From Fodinicurvata fenggangensis DSM 21160 (GTDB lineage: Bacteria; Pseudomonadota; Alphaproteobacteria; Kiloniellales; DSM-21159): 64,000 nt of DNA. Under the pieces are notes generated by a model that was given only the letters and a program-made list of their open reading frames with translations, made no database searches and had not been told where the DNA came from. Each line of letters begins with the position of its first letter. Within the stretch, counting starts at the first letter, position 1. Positions 16,558-29,271 of the stretch are shown here, piece after piece. The stretch is taken from the NCBI RefSeq assembly GCF_000686045.1, contig NZ_JMLV01000007.1:62001-126000 (forward strand). The letters run 5' to 3'. The position numbers and the translations under genes were made by a program.

Positions 16558-16633
16558 TGGTGGGCCCGGCAGGATTCGAACCTGCGACAACACCGTTATG
16601 AGCGGCGCGTTCTGACCACTGAACTACGGGCCC
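16558..16633 (-). tRNA. tRNA with CAU anticodon, probably Ile2 (lysidine type)
   Basis: A 76-nt tRNA is encoded on the minus strand. The acceptor GGGCCCG (16633-16627) pairs with CGGGCCC, followed by discriminator A and an encoded CCA. The anticodon loop is CTCATAA with CAT at 16600-16598, and the T-arm has GGTTCGAATCC. CAU anticodons belong to initiator Met, elongator Met or Ile2. The full first acceptor pair excludes the initiator, and the GGGCCCG acceptor resembles bacterial tRNA-Ile2 more than elongator Met; if so C34 would be modified to lysidine by TilS. It lies between yagU and rpoD. Confidence 0.9.
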
Positions 16634-16680
16634 GTGGGGGCGGCATTTTGCCGTTTCCGCCAGAGGGTTCAAGAGATTTT

Positions 16681-16707
16681 CGGCCGCCCCGGGTTTCAGG
16701 GCGGCCG
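16681..16707 (-). terminator. GC-rich hairpin after rpoD
   Basis: CGGCCGCCC and GGGCGGCCG form a perfect nine-pair stem with a nine-base loop, starting nine bases after the rpoD stop codon. On the minus strand it is followed by AAAATCTCTT rather than a T-run, so it may be a weak terminator or a 3'-end stabiliser. Confidence 0.5.
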
Positions 16708-16715
16708 ATCTTGGA

Positions 16716-18812
<2,097 letters not shown>

Positions 18813-18873
18813 TTACACCCTCACCAGAAAACCAAACAGGCGGCTATACCGGCCCGGACACGGGCCGCCCCTG

Positions 18874-20832
18874 TCAGTCATCCGAGTCCTTCTTTTCAAA
18901 GCGATTTATGATGCGCGGATGCGCCGTCGAGTCTTCCGCTGCGGAAATCTCCGCTCGCATGCGTTCGAACTGCCCTTCCGTCTTGCCTTCGACACTGCCG
19001 TCACTGGCTCCATCGTCCTCGGCCAAGCTATGCTGAGCCCGTTTCCGGATTTCCTCGCTCTCCTGCGCGCCCCGCACGGCTTCGCCCGTGCGTTTCAGCC
19101 AGTACTCCATCCTGCGCTGCACCTCTACGGAAGAGGCCTCTTCCGTCAGGAAAGGTTCATGCAATACGACAGAGGCCTCCGAAAGCCCTTCGAGAAGCCC
19201 GGAAAAACCCTGATCGCGTAGGTGGCACTTAATCTGTGAAGAGTCAAGGTCCACGGGCTCGGCCAGAAGGTCCAGAAGCGCCCGGCGCAGGCTGTCCAGG
19301 TCCGCGGCCCCCAGCTCGGCCATGGCCAGTTCCTCGGCACGGGCCAGGGCCGCCTGGGGATAGTCCAGGGCCAGGGCCAGCAGCACCTGGGCCGGACGCC
19401 GGCGCAGAGCCGCCTGCGGCGACGGCAGGGGACGGCTGCGCACGACCGCCTGGCCCCAGTCCGCACGACCGCCCTTCTGCCACTGGCCACGCGGGCGGCC
19501 GCCGCTTCCGGCCCCCTGCTTATTGCGGCCGCCCTGGTTGCGCGCCCCGTACCCGCCCCTCTGCGGTGCGAAGAGGGCGTCCAGTCGCTCGAAGACATCG
19601 CGGCGATAGGCCGAACGCACGGCCGGGTCCTGGATGGCATCCACCTGCTTCAGCGCGTCGTGGCGCAAGGCCGCGCGGCGCTCGGGCGTGTCCAGACGCC
19701 GGCTGGCCACCTGGATGGACCAGAGCAGGTCGGAAAGCGGCTGCGCCTGGTCCAGCAGGCCCTTCAGGGCGGCCGCCCCGCCCGATTGCAGCAGGCTGTC
19801 CGGATCCTCACCCGGCGGCAGGGTCGCAAAGCGCAGGCTGTGCCCCGGCTTCAGCAGCGGCAGGGCGCGTTCCGACACGCGGCGCGCCGCACGCTGGCCC
19901 GCCTCGTCCCCGTCCAGGCAGATCACGGGCTCCGGCGCCATGCGCCACAGCCCCGCAAGCTGCGCCTCGGTCAGCGCCGTGCCCAGGGGGGCCACCGCTG
20001 CGGGAAAGCCGGCCTGGGCCATGGCGATCACGTCCATGTAGCCCTCGGCCACGATCAGCTCCGCGCCGTCCCGGGCGGCCTGGCGGGCCTGGTGCAGGTT
20101 ATAGAGCACCTGCCCCTTGTGGAACAGCTCGGTATCGGGCGAATTCAGGTACTTGGCCTTGGCATCCTGGGCCATGGCGCGGCCGCCGAAGGCGATGACC
20201 CGTCCCCGGCGGTCGGTAATGGGAAAGATGATGCGGTCGAAGAAATAGTCGCGGGGCTCAGAGCCGTCCTCGGGCTGCTTCAGCAGGCCCGCCGCGATCA
20301 GCAGGCGGTCGTCCAGGCCGCGCGCATTCAGGGCCTGGCGCAAGGCGCCGCGTTGGTTGGGGGCAAAGCCCAGACGAAAGCGTTCCAGCGTTGCCGGCTC
20401 CAGGCCGCGCCCCTGAAGATAGCTTCGCGCGCTGGCGCCCTCGCCGGAGGACAATTGAGCCTCGAACCAGCGGCAGGCTTCCTCCAGCACCTCCTGGATG
20501 CCGGCACGGCGCTTCTCGCGGGCATGGCTCTCCGGCCCCGTGCGGGGAACCTCCAGGCCGCACAGCGGGGCCAGCTTCTCGATCGCCTCGCGGAACTCCA
20601 GCCCCTCGGTCTCCATGACGAAGCGTATGACGTCGCCATGCGCACCGCAGCCGAAGCAGTGATAGAACTGCTTGTCGTCATTGACCGTGAAAGAGGGTGT
20701 CTTCTCGTTGTGAAAGGGACAGAGGCCACTGTGTTCCCGGCCCCGACGGGTCAGGCGCACGCGCCGGCCAACCACCTCGGAAACAGGCAGGTTGTCACGC
20801 AGCCGCTCTAGAAAATCCGTGTCGAAAGCCAT
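18874..20832 (-). CDS. dnaG: DNA primase
   Basis: The 652-residue protein synthesises RNA primers for replication. The CHC2 zinc site is Cys38, His41, Cys59, Cys62 (CPFHNEKTPSF, then FYHCFGCGAHGD). The Toprim core follows with LIVAEGYMDVIAMAQ and the metal-binding VICLDGDEAGQ. The stretch rich in Gly, Arg and Gln (GGYGARNQGGRNKQGAGSGG region) is the linker before the C-terminal helicase-binding domain. The gene lies between GatB/YqeY and rpoD in the same direction; its ATG at 20832 gives the usual short N-terminus. Confidence 0.98.
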   Translation of the reverse strand: MAFDTDFLERLRDNLPVSEVVGRRVRLTRRGREHSGLCPFHNEKTPSFTVNDDKQFYHCFGCGAHGDVIRFVMETEGLEFREAIEKLAPLCGLEVPRTGPESHAREKRRAGIQEVLEEACRWFEAQLSSGEGASARSYLQGRGLEPATLERFRLGFAPNQRGALRQALNARGLDDRLLIAAGLLKQPEDGSEPRDYFFDRIIFPITDRRGRVIAFGGRAMAQDAKAKYLNSPDTELFHKGQVLYNLHQARQAARDGAELIVAEGYMDVIAMAQAGFPAAVAPLGTALTEAQLAGLWRMAPEPVICLDGDEAGQRAARRVSERALPLLKPGHSLRFATLPPGEDPDSLLQSGGAAALKGLLDQAQPLSDLLWSIQVASRRLDTPERRAALRHDALKQVDAIQDPAVRSAYRRDVFERLDALFAPQRGGYGARNQGGRNKQGAGSGGRPRGQWQKGGRADWGQAVVRSRPLPSPQAALRRRPAQVLLALALDYPQAALARAEELAMAELGAADLDSLRRALLDLLAEPVDLDSSQIKCHLRDQGFSGLLEGLSEASVVLHEPFLTEEASSVEVQRRMEYWLKRTGEAVRGAQESEEIRKRAQHSLAEDDGASDGSVEGKTEGQFERMRAEISAAEDSTAHPRIINRFEKKDSDD

Positions 20833-21076
20833 GGCCCCGTTTCACCGGTTGCATCGAGAACGGGCCTTTATGCCCCATCATCCAGGCCGTGGGAACGCCC
20901 GTGCATTAAAGATGGGGTCCCGGCCGTGGCTGCGGAAGACCCGATCGGTCTTTCTTTCATCCACCGCCGGGGGGACAGCCTGTGGGTAAGGCTGTGGACA
21001 ACACCAGGACAAACGGGCCGCTAAGCCAGCTGTACTGCGCCGCCCCGGCAGTGTGGAAAAACGCAGGCCCCAACTA

Positions 21077-21532
21077 TCAGGACAGCTGCTGCTTCACCAT
21101 CTGGCTGGCGCGCGTGAAGTCCATGCGCCCGGCGTGACGCTGCTTCAGGGTTCCCATGACCTTGCCCATGTCCTTGACGCTGTCAGCCTCCAGCTCGGCA
21201 ATGGTCGCGTCCACGGCAGCCTGGACTTCCTCCTCGCTCATGGGCTGGGGCAGGAAGCGCTCGATCACCTTGATCTCGGCCTTTTCCTTGTCGACCAGGT
21301 CGCCGCGGCCACCCTTCTCGTAGAAATCGACGGACTCCTTGCGCTGCTTCACCATCTTCTGAAGCATCTCCAGGATCTGGTCCTCGTTCAGACCGTCGCT
21401 GTTGCCCTCGGTCCGGGCCTGGATATCGCGGTCCTTGAGGGCAGCCAGGATCAGACGCACCGTCGACAGGGTCGTCTGGTCCTTGCTTTTCATGGCTTCC
21501 TTCAAGGCGGTGTTCAGTTCCTCGCGCAACAT
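21077..21532 (-). CDS. GatB/YqeY domain protein
   Basis: This 151-residue protein is a free-standing YqeY domain, the tRNA-binding tail domain of GatB. It begins MLREELNTALKEAMKSKDQ, has the conserved RLILAALKDRDI and ends in MGTLKQRHAGRMDF. Stand-alone YqeY proteins occur between carA and dnaG in many alphaproteobacteria, as here, and are thought to affect tRNA amidation or stability, though the function is not settled. It lies 244 bases upstream of dnaG and is divergent from carA. Confidence 0.92.
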   Translation of the reverse strand: MLREELNTALKEAMKSKDQTTLSTVRLILAALKDRDIQARTEGNSDGLNEDQILEMLQKMVKQRKESVDFYEKGGRGDLVDKEKAEIKVIERFLPQPMSEEEVQAAVDATIAELEADSVKDMGKVMGTLKQRHAGRMDFTRASQMVKQQLS

Positions 21533-21846
21533 GACCGCGCATCTCCTTGCATTATTGCACCCATGCCGAAACCGGCTCCGGCGTCCTGTCCCAACTACAT
21601 GAGATTGAAAGAAAAATTCGCAACTACCTGGTGCTTGACCCTTGCCGGTCCGTGACGTAAAGACAGCGCCTGAAAGCTTGTGGCCACAGGCCTGTCACGC
21701 CCCTTGCTCCGCCCCCGGCCGATCCCTACTGGTCAAGGCGGAAAGGCCCTATATAGTAAAGCCGGGGGGCAACGCAACAGCTTTGCCACTCCACCCGTGG
21801 GGACGGCCGCACGGGCTTGGCCAATGACACAGGACGAAAGCGACCC

Positions 21847-23064
21847 ATGGACGACAGTCAGACGACCAGCAGCCCCGCAGCCCAGGCCTTTCCGACCGGG
21901 GCTGGACAGCGCCCCGAGGGCGCGACAGCGGCGGTCGTCCTGGCCGACGGAACGGTTTTCTGGGGTAAGGGCATCGGGGCCGCCACCCACAAGGTGGGCG
22001 AGATCTGCTTCAACACCTCCATGACCGGCTATCAGGAGGTGCTGACCGACCCCTCCTACGCCGGCCAGATCATCACCTTCACCTTCCCGCACGTGGGCAA
22101 TGTGGGGGCCAATCCCGAGGATGTGGAGACCACCACCGCCGCCGCACGCGGACTGATCCTGCGCGCACCGGTGACCGAGCCCTCGAACTGGCGTGCCGCC
22201 CAGCACCTGGACGCCTGGCTGAAGTCCCAGGACCTGCCTGGCATCACCGGTGTGGACACCCGCACCATGACCCGGCGCATCCGCGACCTGGGCGCGCCCC
22301 ACGGCGTGATCGTCCATGCACCGGACGGCAAGATCGACCTTGAGGCCCTGCAGAAACTGGCCGCCGACTGGTCGGGGCTGGAAGGCATGGACCTGGCCGC
22401 CGAGGTGACCTGCCGCCAGACCTACAGCTGGGACCAGACCACCTGGACGCTGGAGCAGGGGTATGGCCGGATGACCGCACCGCGCTATCACGTGGTCGCG
22501 GTCGATTACGGTGCCAAGCACAACATCCTGCGCTGTCTTGCCGCGCTCGGCTGCCGCGTCACCGTGGTACCGGCCCAGGCCACGGCCGAGGACATCCTGC
22601 GCCACGAGCCGGACGGCGTCTTCCTGTCCAATGGACCAGGCGACCCGGCGGCCACGGGGGAATACGCCGTGCCCACGCTGCAACGCCTGATGGAGAACGA
22701 GAAGCTGCCGATCTTCGGCATCTGCCTGGGCCACCAGTTGCTGGCCCGGGCCCTGGGTGTCGAGACCGAGAAGATGCACCTGGGCCACCGCGGCGGGAAT
22801 CACCCCGTCAAGGACCTGGCCACCGGCAAGGTGGAGATCACCAGCCAGAACCACGGCTTCGTGGTCAAGGACGACAGCCTGCCCGACAACGTGGAAGCCA
22901 GCCACGTCAGCCTGTTCGACGGCACCAACGAAGGCCTGCGCGTCAAGGATCGCCCGGTCTTCTCGGTACAGTACCATCCCGAGGCCTCGCCAGGTCCCCA
23001 GGACAGCCATTATCTGTTCGAGCGTTTCTTCGAGCTGATGGACAACGCGCTCACGAAAGCGTGA
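21847..23064 (+). CDS. carA: Carbamoyl-phosphate synthase small (glutaminase) subunit
   Basis: The 405-residue protein supplies ammonia from glutamine for carbamoyl phosphate, used in pyrimidine and arginine synthesis. The N-terminal CPSase domain (VLADGTVFWGKGIGA, FNTSMTGYQEVLTDPSYAGQ) is followed by a class I glutamine amidotransferase domain with nucleophile Cys in FGICLGHQLLARALG and the His/Glu pair in YHPEASPGPQD. ATG 21847 was chosen over the ATG at 21817 because AGGACGAAAG precedes it and the N-terminus then fits the family. carB is not adjacent; the next gene is an unrelated exported DUF302 protein. Confidence 0.96.
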   Translation: MDDSQTTSSPAAQAFPTGAGQRPEGATAAVVLADGTVFWGKGIGAATHKVGEICFNTSMTGYQEVLTDPSYAGQIITFTFPHVGNVGANPEDVETTTAAARGLILRAPVTEPSNWRAAQHLDAWLKSQDLPGITGVDTRTMTRRIRDLGAPHGVIVHAPDGKIDLEALQKLAADWSGLEGMDLAAEVTCRQTYSWDQTTWTLEQGYGRMTAPRYHVVAVDYGAKHNILRCLAALGCRVTVVPAQATAEDILRHEPDGVFLSNGPGDPAATGEYAVPTLQRLMENEKLPIFGICLGHQLLARALGVETEKMHLGHRGGNHPVKDLATGKVEITSQNHGFVVKDDSLPDNVEASHVSLFDGTNEGLRVKDRPVFSVQYHPEASPGPQDSHYLFERFFELMDNALTKA

Positions 23065-23152
23065 AGCGCCGGTTTTCCGGAGACCTCTTGTCTCAAGGCG
23101 CTGCAGCCCAATTTCATGGGGAACGCTTTTCAAGACACGGGAGGTCTTCTCA

Positions 23153-23611
23153 ATGCTCAAGCACACCCTCGCCCTGGCCTGCGGCCTGGCCCTCATCAGC
23201 GCCCCGGCTCTGGCTGAAAACGACGACCTGGTTATCAAGAGCAGCCCGCATGGCGTTTCCGAAACCCTCGACCGGCTAAGCGATGTCGTCGAGGAGAACG
23301 GCGCCACGGTCTTTGCCCGCATCGACCATGCCGCCGGTGCCTCGGCCATCGACGAGGACCTGCCACCCATGGAGGTCCTGATCTTCGGCAATCCGCAGAT
23401 GGGTACGCCGCTGATCCAGGAGAACCCGGAAGTGGGCCTGGACTTGCCGGTGCGTGTGCTGGCCTGGGAAGACAGCTCCGGCAACACCCGCGTGGCCTAC
23501 CTGGAGGCCGAGGAACTGGCCGACCGCTATGACATCGACGAGGACCTGGAGGCCGTGCAGAACATGGAAAAGGCCCTCGACAACCTGACCGGCGCAGCCA
23601 TCTCCGAGTAA
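23153..23611 (+). CDS. Exported DUF302 domain protein
   Basis: The 152-residue protein has a signal peptide (MLKHTLALACGLALISAPALA, cleaved near residue 21) and a DUF302 domain over most of the mature part. The family hallmark is a short alpha/beta protein with LIFGNPQMGTPLIQENPEVGLDLP, in which the Asn-Pro and Gly-Thr-Pro turn is conserved. Function is unknown; members are often secreted. GGGAGGTCTTCTCA precedes the ATG. It lies 88 bases after carA on the same strand but has no obvious functional connection. Confidence 0.85.
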   Translation: MLKHTLALACGLALISAPALAENDDLVIKSSPHGVSETLDRLSDVVEENGATVFARIDHAAGASAIDEDLPPMEVLIFGNPQMGTPLIQENPEVGLDLPVRVLAWEDSSGNTRVAYLEAEELADRYDIDEDLEAVQNMEKALDNLTGAAISE

Positions 23612-23749
23612 CCTCCGACTCTTCCATGCCAGTTGGAGGCGTGTACCGCAGGCCTTGCGGACACGTCCTCCACACCACTCCCGAAAGTCCAGAATCGCAT
23701 ATCGCCTGCCGCGGCCTTCATGGCAGGCAGTGTTGACCCGGGGGCGCCC

Positions 23750-24232
23750 CTACATGGATCGGGGTAGCGGGCCACTTTTGCGTTCGAACTGGAAACAGGC
23801 CAGGATGGATGCGATGTCGCCGTCGGGGCCTGCCAGAGGCACCGCCAAGCGTTCATAGGTTACATATTCCCGGCCCAGGTCATAGAGATTGCCCCGATAG
23901 AGGTGGGGTTCGCCGCTCTTCACGATTTCCGCGTAGCCGTCGATAACCTCCCGGCTCTCGTGCCGGGCGTGGTATTCCAGGACCGTCTCGCCGGTGAAAT
24001 CCCGGCCGATTTCCTCGGCAATCTTCGTTCCGACCACGCGATAGCGGAAGTCCGTCCCGTCATCGAGAACATCCAGCAGGATCAGGTGGCCCAGCAGAGC
24101 GCGCGGTGCCTCGACGATGTCGAAGGCGCTGCGCTTGGCCACGGCCGCCCCGTTGCAGAGGCTTTTCCAGTGGTCGCGAAAGCTGAGTAGACGCTCGGAT
24201 GTGATTCGGTTCGCGTCCTGAACCATTTGCAT
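23750..24232 (-). CDS. Stand-alone PAS-domain protein (PAS_5-like)
   Basis: The 160-residue protein appears to be a single PAS-like sensory domain without an output domain, of the type found in many copies in Rhodospirillales. Recognisable elements are the core strand DDGTDFRYRVVGTKIAEEIGRDFTG split around a helix, the later YERLAVPLAGPDGDI strand pair, and a C-terminal LACFQFER. It presumably senses a ligand or redox state and signals by protein contact. The ATG at 24232 overlaps nothing and the gene is monocistronic between the DUF302 gene and ettA. Confidence 0.75.
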   Translation of the reverse strand: MQMVQDANRITSERLLSFRDHWKSLCNGAAVAKRSAFDIVEAPRALLGHLILLDVLDDGTDFRYRVVGTKIAEEIGRDFTGETVLEYHARHESREVIDGYAEIVKSGEPHLYRGNLYDLGREYVTYERLAVPLAGPDGDIASILACFQFERKSGPLPRSM

Positions 24233-24365
24233 GAAGAAAACTTCTTCTACTTGTTAAACGACGGTCCCTTTATGTGGTGCGCGTTCCGGAATAAATAACC
24301 CCGATGGCTTGCCAGGGTGTCCGCACCCTGTGACAGCCGCCTGACCTCTAGCGTTCCTCTGACCT

Positions 24366-26039
<1,674 letters not shown>

Positions 26040-26278
26040 CTTGCCCTACCTTCACTGCTGTCGGAAACGCTGCGCCAGAGCCTTTGCGCCGGCGCGCCCG
26101 ATGTGTCGCACAAGCCATGCCCAAGGTCCAGCCACCTTGCGCCTTCCGCGCCTGGCCGAAGTTGCAAGTGACGTGCCTTGGCCGTGCGGCAATGTTACCC
26201 TTTCGACCGGAATCCTCACGGGCGTCGTCAACGCCCGTGCTTCAAGAAGATAAAAGCCCAAATACGGAGACAGACAGC

Positions 26279-27292
26279 ATGAATCTTGCCCGCTTCCCCC
26301 GCGTCCGCCTGGGTCACCTGCCCACCCCGCTGGAGCCCATGGAGCGCCTGTCGAAGCACCTCGGCGGCCCGAACCTCTGGATCAAGCGCGATGACTGCAC
26401 GGGCCTGGCCTCCGGCGGCAACAAGACGCGCAAGCTGGAATTTCTCATGGCCGATGCCCTGGAGCAGGGCGCAGACACGGTGATCACCCAGGGCGCTACC
26501 CAGTCGAACCATGCGCGCCAAACTGCGGCCGCCACTGCGAAACTCGGTCTTGCCTGTCACATCCTGCTTGAGAACCGCACCGGCAGCGACGATCCGAGCT
26601 ACGTCCACAATGGCAACGTCCTGCTCGACCAGCTGCACGGCGCCAGTATCGCCAAGCGTCCGGCCGGTGCCGACATGCAGGCCGAGATGGAAAAGCTGGC
26701 CGAAGCCCTGCGCGGCCAGGGCCGCAAGCCCTATGTCATTCCCGGCGGCGGCTCCAACCCCGTGGGTGCGCTGGGCTACGTCAACGCCAGCCTGGAACTG
26801 CTGAACCAGTCAGTCGACATGGGTCTGCGCGTCGACCATCTGGTTCACGCCACCGGCAGCGCCGGTACCCAGGCCGGCCTGGTCACCGGCCTGAAGGCCC
26901 TGAACAGCCAGATTCCCGTGCTGGGGATCGGCGTCCGCGCACCGAAGGACAAGCAGGAGGAAAACGTCTTCGTCCTGGCCGAGCGGACCTCCACCCATCT
27001 GGGCCTGGACGGCGTGGTGCGCCGCGAGGACGTGGTCGCCAACTGCGACTACGTGGGCGAAGGCTACGGCATTCCCACCGACAGCATGGTCGAGGCGGTC
27101 AAGCTGCTGGCCCAGCAGGAGGGCATCCTTCTGGACCCCGTCTATTCCGGCAAGGGCTTCGCCGGCCTGCTCGACCTGATCGGCAAGGGCCACTTCGACA
27201 AGAACGACAACGTGGTCTTCCTGCACACCGGCGGTTCGGTCGCGCTGTTCGGCTATCCCGACATCTACGGACTGCCCGGCTACCAGGCATGA
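26279..27292 (+). CDS. PLP-dependent D-cysteine desulfhydrase / L-cysteate sulfo-lyase family
   Basis: The 337-residue protein belongs to the ACC deaminase/D-cysteine desulfhydrase group of fold-II PLP enzymes. The cofactor lysine is Lys49 in [15 protein letters not shown] and [15 protein letters not shown] is the phosphate/substrate loop. Relatives include DcyD (D-cysteine to pyruvate, sulfide and ammonia) and CuyA (L-cysteate to pyruvate, sulfite and ammonia); I cannot decide between them. ATG 26279 follows GGAGACAGACAGC; the longer upstream frame does not look like protein. It overlaps the racemase gene by four bases (ATGA), suggesting linked handling of an amino acid and its enantiomer. 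Confidence 0.88.
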   Translation: MNLARFPRVRLGHLPTPLEPMERLSKHLGGPNLWIKRDDCTGLASGGNKTRKLEFLMADALEQGADTVITQGATQSNHARQTAAATAKLGLACHILLENRTGSDDPSYVHNGNVLLDQLHGASIAKRPAGADMQAEMEKLAEALRGQGRKPYVIPGGGSNPVGALGYVNASLELLNQSVDMGLRVDHLVHATGSAGTQAGLVTGLKALNSQIPVLGIGVRAPKDKQEENVFVLAERTSTHLGLDGVVRREDVVANCDYVGEGYGIPTDSMVEAVKLLAQQEGILLDPVYSGKGFAGLLDLIGKGHFDKNDNVVFLHTGGSVALFGYPDIYGLPGYQA

Positions 27293-28017
27293 CGACGGGC
27301 CAGCCGCACCCCGGGTCCAGGAAAACGCTCGGCCTGCTGGGCGGCATGGGCCCGGAAGCCACCGTGGAGCTGATGCGTCGCGTCGTCGCCGCCACGCCGG
27401 CGCGCGACGACGCCGACCACATCCACATGCTGGTCGACAACAACCCGCAGGTGCCCTCACGCATTGCCCATGTGATCGAGGGCACCGGCGAAGACCCGAC
27501 GCCGGTGCTGATCGCCATGGCGGAAGGCCTGAAGCAGTCCGGCGCCGACTTCCTGGCCATGCCCTGCAACACGGCGCACTGGTACCTGCCGGCCGTATGC
27601 AAGGCCGTCGACCTGCCCTTCCTGGACATGATCGACCTGTCGGTGCGCTATCTCCGGAACAGCCGGCTGCGCCCGCAGACGGTCGCCTTGCTGGCGTCGC
27701 CCGCCGTGCGCAAGGTCGGGCTGTTCGACCAGCGCCTGCAGGCCGCCGGTTTCACGCCGCTGCATGCCGATGGCGAGGAGGCGGAAGAGCTGCTGAAAGC
27801 CATCCGCGCCGTCAAGTCGAAGGGCTATGGCGAGACGGAGCGCCAAGGCTACCAGGCCGCCACCGACGCGCTGCGCCGACGCGGCGCGGACGCTTTCCTG
27901 ATCGCCTGCACGGAACTGTCGGTCATCGACCTGCCGGACACGGCCGGCCTGCCCATCGCCGACACTCTGGACCTGCTGGTCGCCGAGATCCTGAGGACAG
28001 CGGGCGTGACTCCTTGA
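27289..28017 (+). CDS. Aspartate/glutamate racemase family protein
   Basis: The 242-residue protein has the two cysteines of cofactor-independent Asp/Glu racemases: Cys93 in [10 protein letters not shown] and Cys207 in LIACTELS. The start [16 protein letters not shown] is characteristic of the YgeA/aspartate racemase branch. These enzymes invert an amino acid by a two-base mechanism. The gene is translationally coupled to the desulfhydrase gene, so a plausible role is interconverting L- and D-forms of that enzyme's substrate; this is inference. Confidence 0.9.
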   Translation: MTTGQPHPGSRKTLGLLGGMGPEATVELMRRVVAATPARDDADHIHMLVDNNPQVPSRIAHVIEGTGEDPTPVLIAMAEGLKQSGADFLAMPCNTAHWYLPAVCKAVDLPFLDMIDLSVRYLRNSRLRPQTVALLASPAVRKVGLFDQRLQAAGFTPLHADGEEAEELLKAIRAVKSKGYGETERQGYQAATDALRRRGADAFLIACTELSVIDLPDTAGLPIADTLDLLVAEILRTAGVTP

Positions 28018-28043
28018 GCGTCTGAAGCTCCAGGTCCTTGCAT

Positions 28044-28080
28044 AAAAAAAGACCGCGCCAGAGGGAAGCTGGCGCGGTCT
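28044..28080 (-). terminator. Strong intrinsic terminator for the minus-strand duplicated genes
   Basis: A perfect 12-pair stem AGACCGCGCCAG / CTGGCGCGGTCT (28050-28061 and 28069-28080) has a seven-base loop. On the minus strand the stem is followed by TTTTTTT, the textbook Rho-independent form. It ends the transcript of the duplicated small secreted protein genes; it lacks a T-run for the plus strand. Confidence 0.9.
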
Positions 28081-28123
28081 AGGATGGGGGGACCATGATA
28101 CTGGTGCCGGGGTCATCCCGTCA

Positions 28124-28544
28124 GGAAGACCCCGGGGTCATTGGATGTGCAGTTGGCTCAGCGGCCGCTGTAACGGACGCGCTGCTCCATCTCGGCAAAG
28201 TCGTCACGGGTCTGGCGCGCCTCGATGACATCCGAGGTGACCTCGGGATTCGATGCGTACTGCGCACTATCAACCGTCAGCGTACCGAGGGCCGCATTGG
28301 CATTCAGGGTGCGCTCACCGCTATACCCCTCGATGCCCGGGTTGCCGGAAAGCTGCGTGCCATTGGCATCGAAAGAGGGCACCACATCAGCCGTGCCGAG
28401 TGCGGTCTGCGCCTGGACATGGCCACCGGCATAACCCTCGTTGCTGGGGGATGTCTGGGCCAGGGCCGGCATTGCCAGGGCGGTGGTGATTGCGAAACCG
28501 ATGGCGGGAATCATTGTCTTGGTCATATCTTACGTCTCCTTCGT
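28124..28544. repeat. Tandem duplication, unit A (partner 28574-28994)
   Basis: About 421 bases are repeated almost unchanged with a 450-base offset. Both units contain a complete 122-codon gene, about 34 bases beyond its stop codon and about 18 bases of leader including the same TTACGTCTCCTTCGT block. Most differences are single bases and the two units are in direct orientation, pointing to a recent duplication. Confidence 0.9.
28158..28526 (-). CDS. Small secreted protein of unknown function, duplicate A
   Basis: The 122-residue protein has a signal peptide (MTKTMIPAIGFAITTALAMPALAQ, cleaved near residue 23) and a hydrophilic mature part with no cysteine. I do not recognise a domain. The mature part has GYAGGHVQAQTALGTADVVP and a charged C-terminal helix EVTSDVIEARQTRDDFAEMEQR. 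It differs from its neighbour 28608-28976 at eight positions (93% identical). The leader contains AGGAG-like sequence (GAAGGAGACGTAAG before ATG). It is followed by the strong terminator at 28044-28080. Confidence 0.75.
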   Translation of the reverse strand: MTKTMIPAIGFAITTALAMPALAQTSPSNEGYAGGHVQAQTALGTADVVPSFDANGTQLSGNPGIEGYSGERTLNANAALGTLTVDSAQYASNPEVTSDVIEARQTRDDFAEMEQRVRYSGR

Positions 28545-28573
28545 CTCTGGAAAAGCCCGGGGCCAGTTCTGTT

Positions 28574-28994
28574 GGAAGGCCCCGGGGTCATTGGATGTGC
28601 AGTTGGCTCAGCGGCCGCTGTAGCGGACGCGCTGCGCCATTTCGGCGAAATCGTTACGGGTCTGGCGCGCCTCGATGACGTCCGAGGTGACCTCGGGGTT
28701 CGAGGCGTACTGCGCACTTTCAACCGTCAGCGTACCGAGGGCGGCATTGGCGTTCAGGGTGCGCTCACCGCTGTACCCCTCGATGCCCGGGTTGCCGGAA
28801 AGCTGCGTGCCATTGGCATCGAAGGACGGCACCACATCAGCCGTTCCGAAAGCGGTCTGGGCCTGGACATGGCCGCCGGCATAGCCTTCGTTGCTGGGGG
28901 TGGTCTGGGCCATGGCCGGCAGGGCCAGCGCTGTCGTCAGGGCGAAACCGATGGCGGGGATCATTGTCTTGGTCATATCTTACGTCTCCTTCGT
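28574..28994. repeat. Tandem duplication, unit B (partner 28124-28544)
   Basis: This is the upstream unit of the direct duplication. A 29-base spacer (28545-28573) separates it from unit A. The region beyond 28994 toward 29271 is not duplicated and should contain the promoter. Confidence 0.9.
28608..28976 (-). CDS. Small secreted protein of unknown function, duplicate B
   Basis: This 122-residue protein is the paralogue of 28158-28526, differing at residues 13, 19, 22, 26, 43, 86, 108 and 113 only. Three changes are in the signal peptide and five in the mature part, all conservative except Glu to Ala at 113. It has the same signal cleavage site, ribosome site and spacing. Being promoter-proximal it is probably cotranscribed with copy A. 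No function can be assigned. Confidence 0.75.
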   Translation of the reverse strand: MTKTMIPAIGFALTTALALPAMAQTTPSNEGYAGGHVQAQTAFGTADVVPSFDANGTQLSGNPGIEGYSGERTLNANAALGTLTVESAQYASNPEVTSDVIEARQTRNDFAEMAQRVRYSGR

Positions 28995-29271
28995 TCTACT
29001 AAGCTCCGAACCGCAGGCTGCGGTTCGGCTGGTATCTGCAAGCCAGGCATTGGCTGTTGATGAAGGAGTTAAGCTCTTCTCCGCCGTAAGATTAGACGCA
29101 GATTGCGCAAAAGATTGGTGACTTGAGATGAACGATAACTTGTAAAAATGCGTTCACGTTTCCGTGAGGAAACTTTGAAGGCTCTTTACCAGGCGGCTGT
29201 AAACCTGCCTCAAGCGTCCTGCTGCAAAGGAGCCATAGCCGGATAAAGACGCGGCCACCGAATTGGCAGGC

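Noticed and set aside
16558-16633. tRNA-CAU as the initiator tRNA
   Set aside because: Initiator tRNAs have an unpaired first acceptor position and a three-G:C-pair anticodon stem; here the acceptor is fully paired (GGGCCCG with CGGGCCC).
28044-28080. Terminator serving the plus-strand racemase gene
   Set aside because: On the plus strand the hairpin is followed by AGGATGGGG, without a T-run; the T-run is on the minus strand.
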